From: Chengkuizengella axinellae
Lineage (GTDB): Bacteria > Bacillota > Bacilli > Paenibacillales > KCTC-33759
Direction: 5' to 3'
NCBI RefSeq assembly: GCF_030730905.1
Contig: NZ_JAVAMP010000002.1
Span: forward strand, 124,001-188,000
Length of the DNA: 64,000 nucleotides
A program made the position numbers and the translations under genes. Shown here piece after piece: positions 9,677 through 18,432 of this stretch (its first letter is position 1; each line of letters begins with the position of its first letter). The notes under the pieces are model-generated. The model had not been told where the DNA came from. It did no database searches and saw only the letters and a program-made list of their open reading frames with translations.

Positions 9677-10921
9677 ATGTCGGATGCACATCGCGGAAGT
9701 AAATTAAAATTAGCAGATCAACTAATTCCTGTTCAATTTGATACGTTTTATATGGATTGTAAACAAGATGCTAGTGCGATTCATCAAGGAAATTTAATTA
9801 TTCCAGATCATGCAGTATACTCTCTGAGAAAAAAAGAAGGTGTCTTTGGCGGTAATGCAATAGCAGTAGAGGATGTGACTACTAATTTAATAGAAACTAT
9901 AGGCAGTGGTGCATCACAAGATTGGAGTAAGTGGAGTCATTATTCTAATTCTTACTATTGGAATCAAGATTTAGTAACTCAATATATCGATGATGATATG
10001 GGCATGGTTTTTGAAGGTAAAGTAGGTAGTTCAGGATATTCATATCTTTATGATTATTATCCATATAGTTTTATTAATGGCGAATACTATGCAAACTCCA
10101 TCTATTTGAAAGCCAGTAGAGAGTTATCAAATCAAATAACTTCTTATATTAATTCTTCTGAGGGTGGACAGCATAATGTAGCTAATACTGTTAGCTTTAA
10201 TGGTATAGGAACAAAGTGGAAAAGGTATGAAGCTATTCATACTGCGAATGAGGATGTTAATTCAACAGGAGGAATAGGTTGGAGTTTAGGAAATATACCA
10301 GAAGATGTTACCATATATGCTTCTATGCCACAGTTTGAGGAGAAGTCTTTTGTTACTTCATTTGTAAATGGAACTAGAGGGGAAGCAAGTCTTAATTTTG
10401 GACATCCTTCGTTATATCTTCCAAAAGATCAACACAGTGTCTTTATGTGGGTAAAGCCAGAACTTGGCAGTCTTGGTACAACAGAATCATGGTCAATGTG
10501 TTTCTCTGGATCTCCTGCTTGGTATTTAGGATGGGATAGTACTACAGCTTATCGTGTATCTTGGGTAAATGCAGACACAATGGCTCAAGAAATCTTACAA
10601 ATAACATCACTCTCATTTGAACGAAATACATGGTACTTTGTTGGCTACACGTTTAACAACGGAGTAATTAAGTTATATTTAGATGGAGAACTATTAAACC
10701 AGAAAAATACTAGTACTAATATAGAATATCGTAGGAATACAGAGGAAACCGAAGGGGTATTTATAGGAACTTATTATGATAGAGGAAGTTATCAATTCAA
10801 TGGATTAATAGATGAAGTAAGAATAGATGGGGTTGCAGTATCAGAGGAAGAGATCAAAGCATGGTATATCTCTCAAGCACCTTTCTATAATCCTTGGGAC
10901 TATAGATCTTATGCACTATGA
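9677..10921 (+). CDS. LamG-like tail protein, array copy 4
   Basis: The ATG follows a full AAGGAGGTGATGG site. The N-terminus MSDAHRGSKLKLADQLIPVQ is nearly the same as that of copy 6 (12231), whereas the middle (residues about 80-215, Tyr- and Ser-rich) is unrelated to it. The boundary motif is FEEKSFVTSFVNGTRGE, followed by a LamG core (WYFVGYTFNNGVIKLYLDGE) and the terminal block DEVRIDGVAVSEEEIKAWY plus NPWDYRSYAL. The gene lies 15 bases after copy 3 and 12 bases before copy 5. Conserved ends around an exchanged centre suggest domain swapping. No catalytic residues are recognised; ligand binding is inferred. Confidence 0.7.
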   Translation: MSDAHRGSKLKLADQLIPVQFDTFYMDCKQDASAIHQGNLIIPDHAVYSLRKKEGVFGGNAIAVEDVTTNLIETIGSGASQDWSKWSHYSNSYYWNQDLVTQYIDDDMGMVFEGKVGSSGYSYLYDYYPYSFINGEYYANSIYLKASRELSNQITSYINSSEGGQHNVANTVSFNGIGTKWKRYEAIHTANEDVNSTGGIGWSLGNIPEDVTIYASMPQFEEKSFVTSFVNGTRGEASLNFGHPSLYLPKDQHSVFMWVKPELGSLGTTESWSMCFSGSPAWYLGWDSTTAYRVSWVNADTMAQEILQITSLSFERNTWYFVGYTFNNGVIKLYLDGELLNQKNTSTNIEYRRNTEETEGVFIGTYYDRGSYQFNGLIDEVRIDGVAVSEEEIKAWYISQAPFYNPWDYRSYAL

Positions 10922-10933
10922 GGAGGAGATTAT

Positions 10934-12124
10934 ATGTCACAGGCACATAAAAAAAGTAAGCTACTCTTAAAAGAACAGCTCATCCCTGTAGACTTTCAGA
11001 CTTTTCATATGAATTGCCACAGAGATGCCAGTGCAATATATAGAGGAGATGTAGCAATGCCAACAAGTGAATTATATACACTAAGAGAAGAAGAAGGTGT
11101 GTTTGGAGGCAATGCTATCGCAATAGAAGAAGCTACAGAAAATATTATTTCATCACAATCTATTGATGGACATGGAAGCTCATGGGTAAAACAAAGTGAG
11201 ACATTCCAAGGACAAGATGTTTACAAAAATACAGTAACAAATCCCAACACAGGGAATAATTTTGGTTTTAGGTCTGGAACAAATTATGTTCTACAGCCAA
11301 CAGATACTCATATTACACTTAATTTCTGGATTAAATTAATTACAGACCCAGGGACTATGTATGGGTATGTGATGGTTCACTATAATAATGGGGACTTTAT
11401 TGATGTTATTAAGCATAGTTGGTCTTATTCTCCTAATCCATTTAATAAAACTGATTATATATACAAATGGACAAAAGTAACAAGTACAGTCCAGTTAAAT
11501 TCGCTTTCAGGTAGAACACCTTCTCATATTGATGCGTGGTATGTGTATAAGGATAATGCTAGTGAAGGTGAAATGGATATTTCTATGATACAGATAGAAG
11601 CAAAAAGCTTTCCTACTTCTTTTGTACATGGAACTAGAAGTATCGGAGAATTAACCTACCCATTAGTCGTAGACCCCAATTATTTTACGATTAATTTTTG
11701 GTTAAAAGCACATGAAAATTATGGAGATTTCTATATTAATCTATACGTACCAGATCATGATAACCGTGTATATTTTAGACCAAACAATGCAACATCAATA
11801 ACAGGTGGAAAGGTAATCGGTGGGAGCATAAATAGTACAAGCTCTCTTACAATTGACTCAATTTATGACTGGAATATGTACACTATTGTCAGCAATTTTG
11901 AATATATGTCAGTTTACCAAAATGGAAAATTGTTAGCAGAGGCAAATGTAGGATTATTGAGTGGGAGCAGTACTGATATTATCTTTAACGATTATAGTAG
12001 AATGAATTTTTTAATAGACGAACTAAGGATCGATCCAGTTACTTACTCAGCAGAAGAAATTGAGTCTTGGTATATTTTTATGAAACCATTCATCAATCCT
12101 TATGATTATAGAGCTTATGTTTAA
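10934..12124 (+). CDS. LamG-like tail protein, array copy 5
   Basis: The start ATG follows GAGGAGGAGATTAT. The protein begins MSQAHKKSKLLLKEQLIPVD and keeps the YTLREEEGVFGGNAIAIEEA block. The middle is divergent, the boundary is IEAKSFPTSFVHGTRSIG, and the LamG core (residues about 235-395) is closely similar to that of copy 6: both contain a FRPNN segment followed by GGKVI and a YDWNMYT stretch. It ends NPYDYRAYV, one residue short of the usual final aromatic. A broken piece of another paralog begins 8 bases after the stop, so the 3' flank has been rearranged. Surface recognition is inferred. Confidence 0.7.
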   Translation: MSQAHKKSKLLLKEQLIPVDFQTFHMNCHRDASAIYRGDVAMPTSELYTLREEEGVFGGNAIAIEEATENIISSQSIDGHGSSWVKQSETFQGQDVYKNTVTNPNTGNNFGFRSGTNYVLQPTDTHITLNFWIKLITDPGTMYGYVMVHYNNGDFIDVIKHSWSYSPNPFNKTDYIYKWTKVTSTVQLNSLSGRTPSHIDAWYVYKDNASEGEMDISMIQIEAKSFPTSFVHGTRSIGELTYPLVVDPNYFTINFWLKAHENYGDFYINLYVPDHDNRVYFRPNNATSITGGKVIGGSINSTSSLTIDSIYDWNMYTIVSNFEYMSVYQNGKLLAEANVGLLSGSSTDIIFNDYSRMNFLIDELRIDPVTYSAEEIESWYIFMKPFINPYDYRAYV

Positions 12125-12131
12125 AAAGTAG

Positions 12132-12215
12132 CTGGTTCCAGAAGAGATCGAAGCTTGGTACTTATCCAACGCTCCTTTTTATTCTCCAAATGACTATAGG
12201 TCTTATGCACTTTAA
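12132..12215 (+). pseudogene. 3'-end remnant of a deleted LamG paralog
   Basis: Between copies 5 and 6 the sequence encodes LVPEEIEAWYLSNAPFYSP and then NDYRSYAL before a TAA stop, that is, only the last 27 codons of a LamG family member. A TAG lies immediately upstream in frame. The upstream bases fit GTAGCT-GTTCCAGAAGAG with one extra G, so a frameshift is also present. From 12147 to about 12262 the DNA matches 9593-9708 with only about five or six mismatches, including the stop, ribosome binding site and start of the following gene. This is the scar of deletion or unequal exchange in the array. Confidence 0.8.
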
Positions 12216-12230
12216 GGAGGTGATGGAATC

Positions 12231-13535
12231 ATGTCGGATGCACATCGCAGAAGTAAATTAAAGCTAAAGGAACAACTTATTCCTGCAAGTTATGATTCGT
12301 TTCATGTAAATTGCCAACAAGACGCAAATGCAATCTATCGAGGGAATTCTGTGAATCCAATTGAAGCAATCTATTCAATAAGAGAAGGTCAAGGAGTATT
12401 TAGAGGGAATTGCATTGCAGTAGAAGAAGGAACATTAAATCATGCAACCAATGGGGGATTAAGAGCAGATACAGTAAAAACAACATCTCAAGCATGGGAT
12501 GAATCATTAAATGGAAACATTTATTGTTCAGGATGGTCATCTGGATACAATGGTGGTGTATCAGAGCCAACAGTAGGCTATCATGCACATATAAATACAG
12601 AAAAATTCGGTTACCCTGTAATGGAATTTATTAATAAAAATTCTGTCTACAATCAGAAACATCGCTGGTTAGGGTTTAGTCAGCAGATATCTGACAATGT
12701 GGAAGCGGATTTTGGCTGGGCAGAAGGAGTTGAAGTTAGTGTTTCATTAGACATCATGACGGATCATGTGGATAAAGGCATTAATCTAGGTTTATATCAT
12801 AAGGCTCCAGATGGCACTACGAATACTTTCAGTGGTACTCAATCAACTTATTTTTGTAATGAGGCGTACAAATGGGAAAGACATACGAAAACATATATTC
12901 TATCTGCTACACAGTGGGATTTTACAAAAAGATGTGTAATTTACGTATATGGTCACTACAAGAGAAATGATTATGAAGGAGTAGGATGGGTTAAAAATAT
13001 TCAAGTAGAAACAAAGGGTATTTCTACATCATTTACAGAAAGTGAAAGATCAAATGGGAATTTGGTTTATCCTCTAAATATGGAAAGCAACATTTTCACG
13101 GTAAATTTTTGGGCAAAAGCACATGAGGGTGGAAATTTTTATTTGGATATTTTAGCACCAGATTATAGTAATCGTATATTTTTTAGACCAAATAATGAAA
13201 CATCTATAGATGGTGGTAAAGTGATTGATGGTACAGCATATTATATCGGTTCATCAACAGTGAATAACACTTATGATTGGAATATGTATACACTTGTAAG
13301 TAATGGTTCAATGATGTCTATGTATCAAAATGGAAAATTGCTAAAACAAGCAGATATAGGTTTGTTAGGAGAAAATACGATCAACTTTACTTTAAATGGA
13401 AGTGGAAGATGGAATTTTTTAAACGATGAAATAAGAATTGATTCTGTTGTTTATTCAACAGAGGACATTCAAGTTTGGTATGAATCACAAGCCCTATTTT
13501 ATAACCCGTATGATTATCGTGCTTATGTGTACTAG
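12231..13535 (+). CDS. LamG-like tail protein, array copy 6
   Basis: The ATG follows AAGGAGGTGATGG, a segment duplicated with copy 4. The product begins [20 protein letters not shown], has the usual first block ([18 protein letters not shown]), then a long unique middle (about residues 75-255, Trp- and Gly-rich), the boundary [18 protein letters not shown] and a LamG core shared with copy 5. It ends [19 protein letters not shown]. The N-terminus thus resembles copy 4 and the C-terminal domain copy 5, a mosaic arrangement. The last 30 bases and the start of copy 7 are nearly repeated at the copy 7/copy 8 junction. Receptor binding is inferred. Confidence 0.7.
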   Translation: MSDAHRRSKLKLKEQLIPASYDSFHVNCQQDANAIYRGNSVNPIEAIYSIREGQGVFRGNCIAVEEGTLNHATNGGLRADTVKTTSQAWDESLNGNIYCSGWSSGYNGGVSEPTVGYHAHINTEKFGYPVMEFINKNSVYNQKHRWLGFSQQISDNVEADFGWAEGVEVSVSLDIMTDHVDKGINLGLYHKAPDGTTNTFSGTQSTYFCNEAYKWERHTKTYILSATQWDFTKRCVIYVYGHYKRNDYEGVGWVKNIQVETKGISTSFTESERSNGNLVYPLNMESNIFTVNFWAKAHEGGNFYLDILAPDYSNRIFFRPNNETSIDGGKVIDGTAYYIGSSTVNNTYDWNMYTLVSNGSMMSMYQNGKLLKQADIGLLGENTINFTLNGSGRWNFLNDEIRIDSVVYSTEDIQVWYESQALFYNPYDYRAYVY

Positions 13536-13555
13536 TTAAAGTGAGGTGTTGTTTT

Positions 13556-14779
13556 GTGTCTAAAGCGCACAAGGGAAGTGGATTATTAATAAGGGATCAG
13601 ATGATTCCAGTTCAATTAAGAACTTTTCATCTCAATTGCAATTTGGATGCAAATGCAATGTATGCTGGTAGTCTTGCGGATCCCGATAAAGCCTTATATT
13701 CATTAAGAATAGGTGAAGGGTTATTAGGAGGGAATGCAATTGCAGTAGATGATTCTAGTACAAATGATTTAAATCGCTATGAAAAGAGAAATAGTAATAG
13801 TGTTGAAAATGCAACTCCCCCTACATTATCCCCTTATCCAAATGAAATGGTTGTTCATGTTTTAGCGGGGGATTGGTCTGGAATTTATCTGTATCCTATG
13901 AATACTACATTTGATATAGGAGAGGTATTTAGTGTGAGTGCCTATGTTTACATTAAAAGATCGATCAAAGCTTGGTTTAATTTACAGATGGATTCAACCG
14001 AATTTAATAACAAAGGACAAGGGACAATTAGTGTAGATGCAAAAATTCCAGGGTGGTACAGAATTAGCTGGGAAAATAAAAGTAGAATAGAACAAAATAC
14101 AAATTGTAAATTTAGAATAGAAGGTAGATATACTGGTGATTCTGGAGAAAAATTAGATTGGGCATCTGATAACGAATATTGGATTACAGCTCCACAAATT
14201 GAAAGAAAACCGTTCTCAACCTCGTTTGTCAAAGGAACAAGAGATGCAGGTGTTATTCAATATAGTCCAAAATATTTTAATGTTCACGAAGGTACGATTG
14301 CTTTATGGGTAAAAAGAAATTCCGTCGCTCCTTATCCCTGTCATTATATTTATTTTGGAAATTCAGATGGTTTCACTGGGGCTAACTTTGAATTACATCT
14401 TAGTTTATCAGGTTCAGAGAATTTAATAGCTTATTATGTATCACAAGATTCCTCTCAAGCAGTAAATGGTCCTGCAATTCCAGTAGGAGAGTATTGTTTT
14501 ATAGCGATGACTTTTAAAGAAGGGGAATTTATAAGCATTTACTACAACGGAGAACTTCAAGCATCTCAATCTTTATCACACATAAGCTCTCCGGTTTTAA
14601 CAGGTTCAGAGAGTCTATACATTGGTAGTTGTGCAGTTAATGATTTTAGAGTGGCAAACGCATTATTAAGTGATATCCGAATTGATCCAGTTGCTGTGTC
14701 AGATGATGAGATAAAGGCCTGGTATGAATCTCAGGCTCCATTTTATAATCCCTATGACTATCGTGCTTATGTGTACTAG
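13556..14779 (+). CDS. LamG-like tail protein, array copy 7
   Basis: I choose GTG 13556, which yields VSKAHKGSGLLIRDQMIPVQ, in register with the paralogs and with copy 8; an in-frame GTG at 13541 would add five atypical residues. Upstream GTGAGGTG serves as ribosome binding site. The layout is the conserved N-block, a middle of about 150 residues, the boundary IERKPFSTSFVKGTRDAG, a LamG core (residues about 240-370, with FIAMTFKEGEFISIYYNGE) and the end IRIDPVAVSDDEIKAWYESQ followed by [13 protein letters not shown]. Its junction with copy 8 is a near-repeat of its own upstream junction, suggesting recent duplication. Function as a binding protein is inferred. Confidence 0.7.
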   Translation: MSKAHKGSGLLIRDQMIPVQLRTFHLNCNLDANAMYAGSLADPDKALYSLRIGEGLLGGNAIAVDDSSTNDLNRYEKRNSNSVENATPPTLSPYPNEMVVHVLAGDWSGIYLYPMNTTFDIGEVFSVSAYVYIKRSIKAWFNLQMDSTEFNNKGQGTISVDAKIPGWYRISWENKSRIEQNTNCKFRIEGRYTGDSGEKLDWASDNEYWITAPQIERKPFSTSFVKGTRDAGVIQYSPKYFNVHEGTIALWVKRNSVAPYPCHYIYFGNSDGFTGANFELHLSLSGSENLIAYYVSQDSSQAVNGPAIPVGEYCFIAMTFKEGEFISIYYNGELQASQSLSHISSPVLTGSESLYIGSCAVNDFRVANALLSDIRIDPVAVSDDEIKAWYESQAPFYNPYDYRAYVY

Positions 14780-14799
14780 TTAAAGGCAGGTGATGTTTT

Positions 14800-16074
14800 G
14801 TGTCTAAAGCGCATAAGGGAAGTGGATTAATATTAAAAGAACAACTAATTCCTGTATTACATCATACATTTCATTTAAGTTGTAATGAGGATGGAAATGC
14901 AAGTTATCATGGGAAACTTATTACTCCTGAAGTAGAGACATATACTTTACGAGGAGGAGAAGGGATATTTCATGACAATGTGATTGCAGTAGAGGATAGT
15001 ACAGAGAATCTATTATCTACTCAATTAGGATGTGATTGTTTTTTTACAACAGATGAAGGCTGGACAATGAAAAATGATGCTAATTATATTTCTATGATTG
15101 AAAAAAGCAATAGCAGTTATTATGGGGATTATATATTAAAAGTAATAGACAATGATGGAAATATTGAAACAAATGAATGGGGAGGAGTATATGCGGGAGT
15201 AGTTACTAATTTAACTCCACTAACAAATTATACGATGTCTATTCGATATAAAGTTGTAGGATGGACAGAGGGGGATATTGACGTTTGGTCTCATTGGAGA
15301 GATTCAAACGGAGTTTTATCAAGTAAATCGAGTGATTACAAACTAGATTATTCAACCTTTGACGGTAAGTGGCATTATTTAGAGAATACTAAATCTTGTC
15401 CTGAAGGATATGATAGTAAACACTTTTACATTGGGATGAATAAAACAAATCTAGGATGTACTATTTTAGTAGATGCTATTCAATTTGAAGAAAAGGAATT
15501 TGCAACTTCTTTTGTGAATGGGAGTAGAGCTCAAGGAAAGCTTTATTTTAAAGATGTAGTAAATCCTAATGAGTTTACAATGTCTTTGTGGTTTAACATC
15601 CCTTATATGCATAGAGTTTCTACTAATAATACTGGCATTATGGGAAATTGGTATCATCCAATAATAGAGCTTTGTCCCTCTAGTAATAGAGGACAAACAG
15701 GATTTTCAATTGCAGCGGGTCCTGAACCAGCTAATTACTCAAGAAAATTAAGGATGAGATTTCCTTATGGTGTGACCTCAGATGTGGTTATCCAAGATAA
15801 ACAGTGGTATCACCTAGCTGTTACTTATGATGGAAATGATTATATTGTTTATTGCAATGGTGAAATAGCTTGCCTGTATAAAGGAGGATTAGCTCCAACC
15901 ATTTATGAAGATACCGTATTAATGGTTGGAGGAGGATACTATGGAAGAGCTAATATTTTAGTAAATGATTTAAGAATTGATCCAATAGCCGTGTCAGAAA
16001 ATGATATAAAGGCTTGGTATGAATCACAGGCACCATTTTATAATCCATATGATTATAGGGCTTACGGATATTAA
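14800..16074 (+). CDS. LamG-like tail protein, array copy 8
   Basis: The GTG start follows GGCAGGTGATG and gives VSKAHKGSGLILKEQLIPVL. The N-block, a middle with a carbohydrate-binding-module feel (LTPLTNYTMSIRYKVVGW, about residues 140-160), the boundary FEEKEFATSFVNGSRAQG, a LamG core (HLAVTYDGNDYIVYCNGE) and the end LRIDPIAVSENDIKAWYESQ are all present. It closes the array; the next gene is 120 bases away across an AT-rich spacer with inverted repeats. The final residues are [10 protein letters not shown]. No enzymatic signature was recognised; glycan or surface binding is inferred from the fold. Confidence 0.7.
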   Translation: MSKAHKGSGLILKEQLIPVLHHTFHLSCNEDGNASYHGKLITPEVETYTLRGGEGIFHDNVIAVEDSTENLLSTQLGCDCFFTTDEGWTMKNDANYISMIEKSNSSYYGDYILKVIDNDGNIETNEWGGVYAGVVTNLTPLTNYTMSIRYKVVGWTEGDIDVWSHWRDSNGVLSSKSSDYKLDYSTFDGKWHYLENTKSCPEGYDSKHFYIGMNKTNLGCTILVDAIQFEEKEFATSFVNGSRAQGKLYFKDVVNPNEFTMSLWFNIPYMHRVSTNNTGIMGNWYHPIIELCPSSNRGQTGFSIAAGPEPANYSRKLRMRFPYGVTSDVVIQDKQWYHLAVTYDGNDYIVYCNGEIACLYKGGLAPTIYEDTVLMVGGGYYGRANILVNDLRIDPIAVSENDIKAWYESQAPFYNPYDYRAYGY

Positions 16075-16104
16075 AGTTCTTGTAATCTTCAATTACTACT
16101 CAAC

Positions 16105-16141
16105 ATATAATTATAATATAATTGATATTTATAATTATAAA
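16105..16141. repeat. AT-rich element with inverted ATAATTATAA words
   Basis: Located between the last LamG gene and the fibre gene at 16195, this block contains ATAATTATAA near its left side and TTATAATTAT near its right side, so it can fold. It shares TATAATATAATT with the elements at 6001, 18383 and 18899. A promoter, a weak terminator or both are possible. Confidence 0.35.
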
Positions 16142-16194
16142 AGACATATTTGTATCTTATTCAAGAAGTATTTTAACAAAGGCGGGTGAGGTAG

Positions 16195-16944
16195 ATGTTA
16201 AGTAAAAAAGAGCTTTTAACACAAAATAATTTAAATTCAGCTTACATTTCTAAAACAGATACAAACGATCAAAGTGTTAGCAGTAACATTTCAATACAAG
16301 GAGGAGTCCTCACACTTAAAGATACTGTCTTAACAGATAGTGCAAACGTAGATTATTTTAAAATTGACCCTCAAGGAAATAAAGTAGTTATATATGATGG
16401 TGTAAATGATCAAGAGTTAAAAGTGTATAGTTCTTCTGGAACTGAATTTACTCAAGTGAGAACGATTAATGGAGAAACGTTATCTTATGGTCTTATCGAT
16501 GTAGGTGGGGTCGATCATTTAAAAATAAATACGAATAGTGGTAAAAATGTGGTTTTTGGAGGAAATGTAGGGATTGGAATTTCTGAGCCTTCAGCAGATC
16601 TTCATGTAGATGGAATCGCAAAACTTTCTACAGTTGAATTAGGGAACCAAGCAAGTAGCACTACACATGCTGTAAGAGCAGATAGAAATATATCTACAGG
16701 CAACGGTTTAAGTGGTGGTGGAAATCTTACATCAAATCGTACACTAAGTGTTGTGTATGGTGGGACGAATGGAAATTATGGAACATCAACATCAGTAGCG
16801 AGAAGCGATCATACACATGACTACTTACCATTATCAGGAGGTACAGTCACTGGTACCGTCACAGCAACTACAGTACAGGGAACATCAGCAAAATTAACAG
16901 GTTCTTTCGTTATTCCTGTAGGAGCCAATAAATATGCTACTTAG
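16195..16944 (+). CDS. Tail-fibre-like protein with HTHDYLPLSGG motif, 249 aa
   Basis: The ATG follows GGCGGGTGAGGTAG. Residues 1-150 are beta-rich and include a segment like VVFGGNVGIGISEPSADLHV, which is typical of phage and bacterial tail proteins that precede intramolecular chaperone domains. Residues about 165-215 read GNGLSGGGNLTSNRTLSV and SVARSDHTHDYLPLSGGTV; established knowledge places the DHTHDYLPLSGG motif in many phage fibre and collar proteins. The chain stops soon afterwards, at KYAT, so no C-terminal peptidase-type chaperone is present and the protein may be short or truncated relative to larger fibres. It ends the fibre module; the next gene has its own promoter. Confidence 0.75.
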   Translation: MLSKKELLTQNNLNSAYISKTDTNDQSVSSNISIQGGVLTLKDTVLTDSANVDYFKIDPQGNKVVIYDGVNDQELKVYSSSGTEFTQVRTINGETLSYGLIDVGGVDHLKINTNSGKNVVFGGNVGIGISEPSADLHVDGIAKLSTVELGNQASSTTHAVRADRNISTGNGLSGGGNLTSNRTLSVVYGGTNGNYGTSTSVARSDHTHDYLPLSGGTVTGTVTATTVQGTSAKLTGSFVIPVGANKYAT

Positions 16945-16971
16945 TAAGTAAATGATTTTTATAAAAAGCTC

Positions 16972-17000
16972 TTGACACTATTCAACATCGATATTATAAT
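16972..17000 (+). promoter_or_regulatory. Consensus sigma-A promoter
   Basis: TTGACA at 16972-16977, a 17-base spacer and TATAAT at 16995-17000 match the vegetative consensus exactly. It precedes the small gene at 17082 and probably the following operon. Downstream, TCACCC at 17032-17037 can pair with GGGTGA at 17070-17075, which includes the ribosome binding site. Confidence 0.8.
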
Positions 17001-17081
17001 ACAAATATAATATAAAAAAGAGGTTATAGTGTCACCCCTAAGAGGCGTTTATTAACATCAAAAATTAAAGGGTGAAGGATA

Positions 17082-17249
17082 TTGTATTATGCTGTAGGTC
17101 ATAAAAATGCAGAAGATGGTACAAGACATTTTGTGATTGGGAATATTGGAGAAAATAGGATAGAGGCCACTGAAATTGCCCAAGATTGGGCAAAAAAAGA
17201 AGACATAATTTTAGAAGGTGTTTATATTTGTAATCAAAATATAAATTAA
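17082..17249 (+). CDS. Small unknown protein, 55 aa
   Basis: A TTG start follows GGGTGAAGG, and the frame runs 56 codons to TAA two bases before the next ribosome binding site. The product begins with MYYAVGHKNAEDGTRHFVIG and ends ILEGVYICNQNIN. It is a compact alpha/beta sequence with no family I recognise. It is the first gene behind the consensus promoter at 16972. A possible leader helix pairs TCACCC with the GGGTGA of its ribosome binding site, so translation may be controlled. Support is codon structure, a good ribosome binding site and tight spacing. Confidence 0.65.
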   Translation: MYYAVGHKNAEDGTRHFVIGNIGENRIEATEIAQDWAKKEDIILEGVYICNQNIN

Positions 17250-17261
17250 GAGGTGATGAAC

Positions 17262-17771
17262 GTGAACGTGATGAGCTTTGAACAATTAAATGATGCCATA
17301 GACAAGATATCCTATCTATTTATAGACACGCTAAAAGTTTGGATTGATAAAGAGAAGAAAAACCTAGACAGTTTTTTGAAATCTCCTGAGGATCATATCG
17401 ATTACAATCCATATATGATCGTTGATTACGAATCTTTATCTGAAAGTAGTGAGCTGATGAAAGAAATGTCAGAGTCGCTAAACATTATAGCGGAATATAA
17501 AAAAGGGAATCCCAATTACATCCGTACTCAACATGATGTAGCATTTGAAAATATTCCTTATGGAATACTAGAAAGATTGAAAGAGTGGATTGAAAAGAAG
17601 ATACAAGATATGGAAGGGTTTTATGATCAGCCCTCCTCTTTTACAATGAAAGAATACAATAGTTTTATATCCTTAGATGAAAATATATTAGGAGCAGATT
17701 TAGCTAGTTATAAAGATGTATATGAAGGTTTAGATTTAGTAATTCAATATAAAAAAGAACGTATCATATAA
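17262..17771 (+). CDS. Unknown protein with internal duplication
   Basis: I favour GTG 17262, six bases after AGAGGTG; GTG 17268 or ATG 17271 are alternatives. The roughly 169-residue product contains two similar halves. The first has FIDTLKVWIDKEKKNLDSF and ends LNIIAEYKKG. The second has ILERLKEWIEKKIQDMEGF and ends LDLVIQYKKE. Each half is about 75 residues, helical and acidic, which indicates tandem domain duplication. No signal peptide, membrane segment or catalytic motif is evident. It lies between the small protein at 17082 and the sigma-like gene at 17802, 30 bases before the latter, so all three may be co-transcribed. The function is unknown. Confidence 0.65.
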   Translation: MNVMSFEQLNDAIDKISYLFIDTLKVWIDKEKKNLDSFLKSPEDHIDYNPYMIVDYESLSESSELMKEMSESLNIIAEYKKGNPNYIRTQHDVAFENIPYGILERLKEWIEKKIQDMEGFYDQPSSFTMKEYNSFISLDENILGADLASYKDVYEGLDLVIQYKKERII

Positions 17772-17801
17772 AAGAAAGATTTAATTGGGGAATTATACAA
17801 G

Positions 17802-18386
17802 ATGAGTGATGACATAAATGATTTAGTAGAGAAAATAGTTAAATATAATGATAGTTACGCAATGATTCAATTAGAAGAAAAAGCAAAACCACTATTAAAA
17901 CGTTTTTCAATACGTTTTTCTAATTACCATCAAAAGTTTGAATACGATGATTTTTATTCTATTGCAAAAATCGCTTTATATAAAGCTTGCTTAAAATATG
18001 AAACAAAACAAAACAACTCATTTTTAAATTTTGCGAAATTATTTATTTTACGTGATTTGTGGAAAGAAGTATCCTATTGGAATTTTGAAAAAAGGAATAT
18101 ATTCACACATCATGAGGAGAATTTAGAGGAATTTAAAGAGAGTTTATATCAGCAAAATGATACGGAGGAAAAAATAATATTAAAAGAATATCAAGAACAA
18201 ATTAAGGAAATTATAGCTGAGAATTTTAATAGTAGAAATCAGATGATTTTAAAATTATATTTATTTAAACAACTTACGATTACAGAAATATCAGTATTTT
18301 TAAATATCAAATACAAAAGTGTATATTCAGTAGTCATGCGGGGTCAAAAACTAATTATAAAATTTATGCGAAAACAATTTTTATAA
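17802..18386 (+). CDS. Divergent sigma-70-like factor, 194 aa
   Basis: The layout fits a minimal sigma factor. Residues about 45-90 resemble region 2 (FEYDDFYSIAKIALYKACLK, then FLNFAKLFILRDLW). Residues about 140-190 resemble the region 4 helix-turn-helix (LYLFKQLTITEISVFLNIKY followed by KSVYSVVMRG). Region 1 and a full region 3 are absent, as in ECF-type or phage late sigma factors. The ribosome binding site is weak (TTGGGG at some distance). Codon use is very AT-rich, like its neighbours. It sits just upstream of the oxygenase/repeat-protein/radical SAM genes and may direct their transcription or that of the fibre genes; that target is inferred. A phage transcription activator of similar fold is the alternative. 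Confidence 0.7.
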   Translation: MSDDINDLVEKIVKYNDSYAMIQLEEKAKPLLKRFSIRFSNYHQKFEYDDFYSIAKIALYKACLKYETKQNNSFLNFAKLFILRDLWKEVSYWNFEKRNIFTHHEENLEEFKESLYQQNDTEEKIILKEYQEQIKEIIAENFNSRNQMILKLYLFKQLTITEISVFLNIKYKSVYSVVMRGQKLIIKFMRKQFL

Positions 18387-18412
18387 TATAATTAAAATTT
18401 AAATATTATGTA
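18383..18412. repeat. AT-rich TATAATATAATTA element before 18433
   Basis: It begins in the stop region of the sigma-like gene and reads as overlapping TATAATATAATTAAAAT words, followed by an A-run and the AAGGTG ribosome binding site of the next gene. It resembles the elements at 6001, 16105 and 18899. Confidence 0.35.
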
Positions 18413-18432
18413 AAAAAAAAAGGTGATACTTC

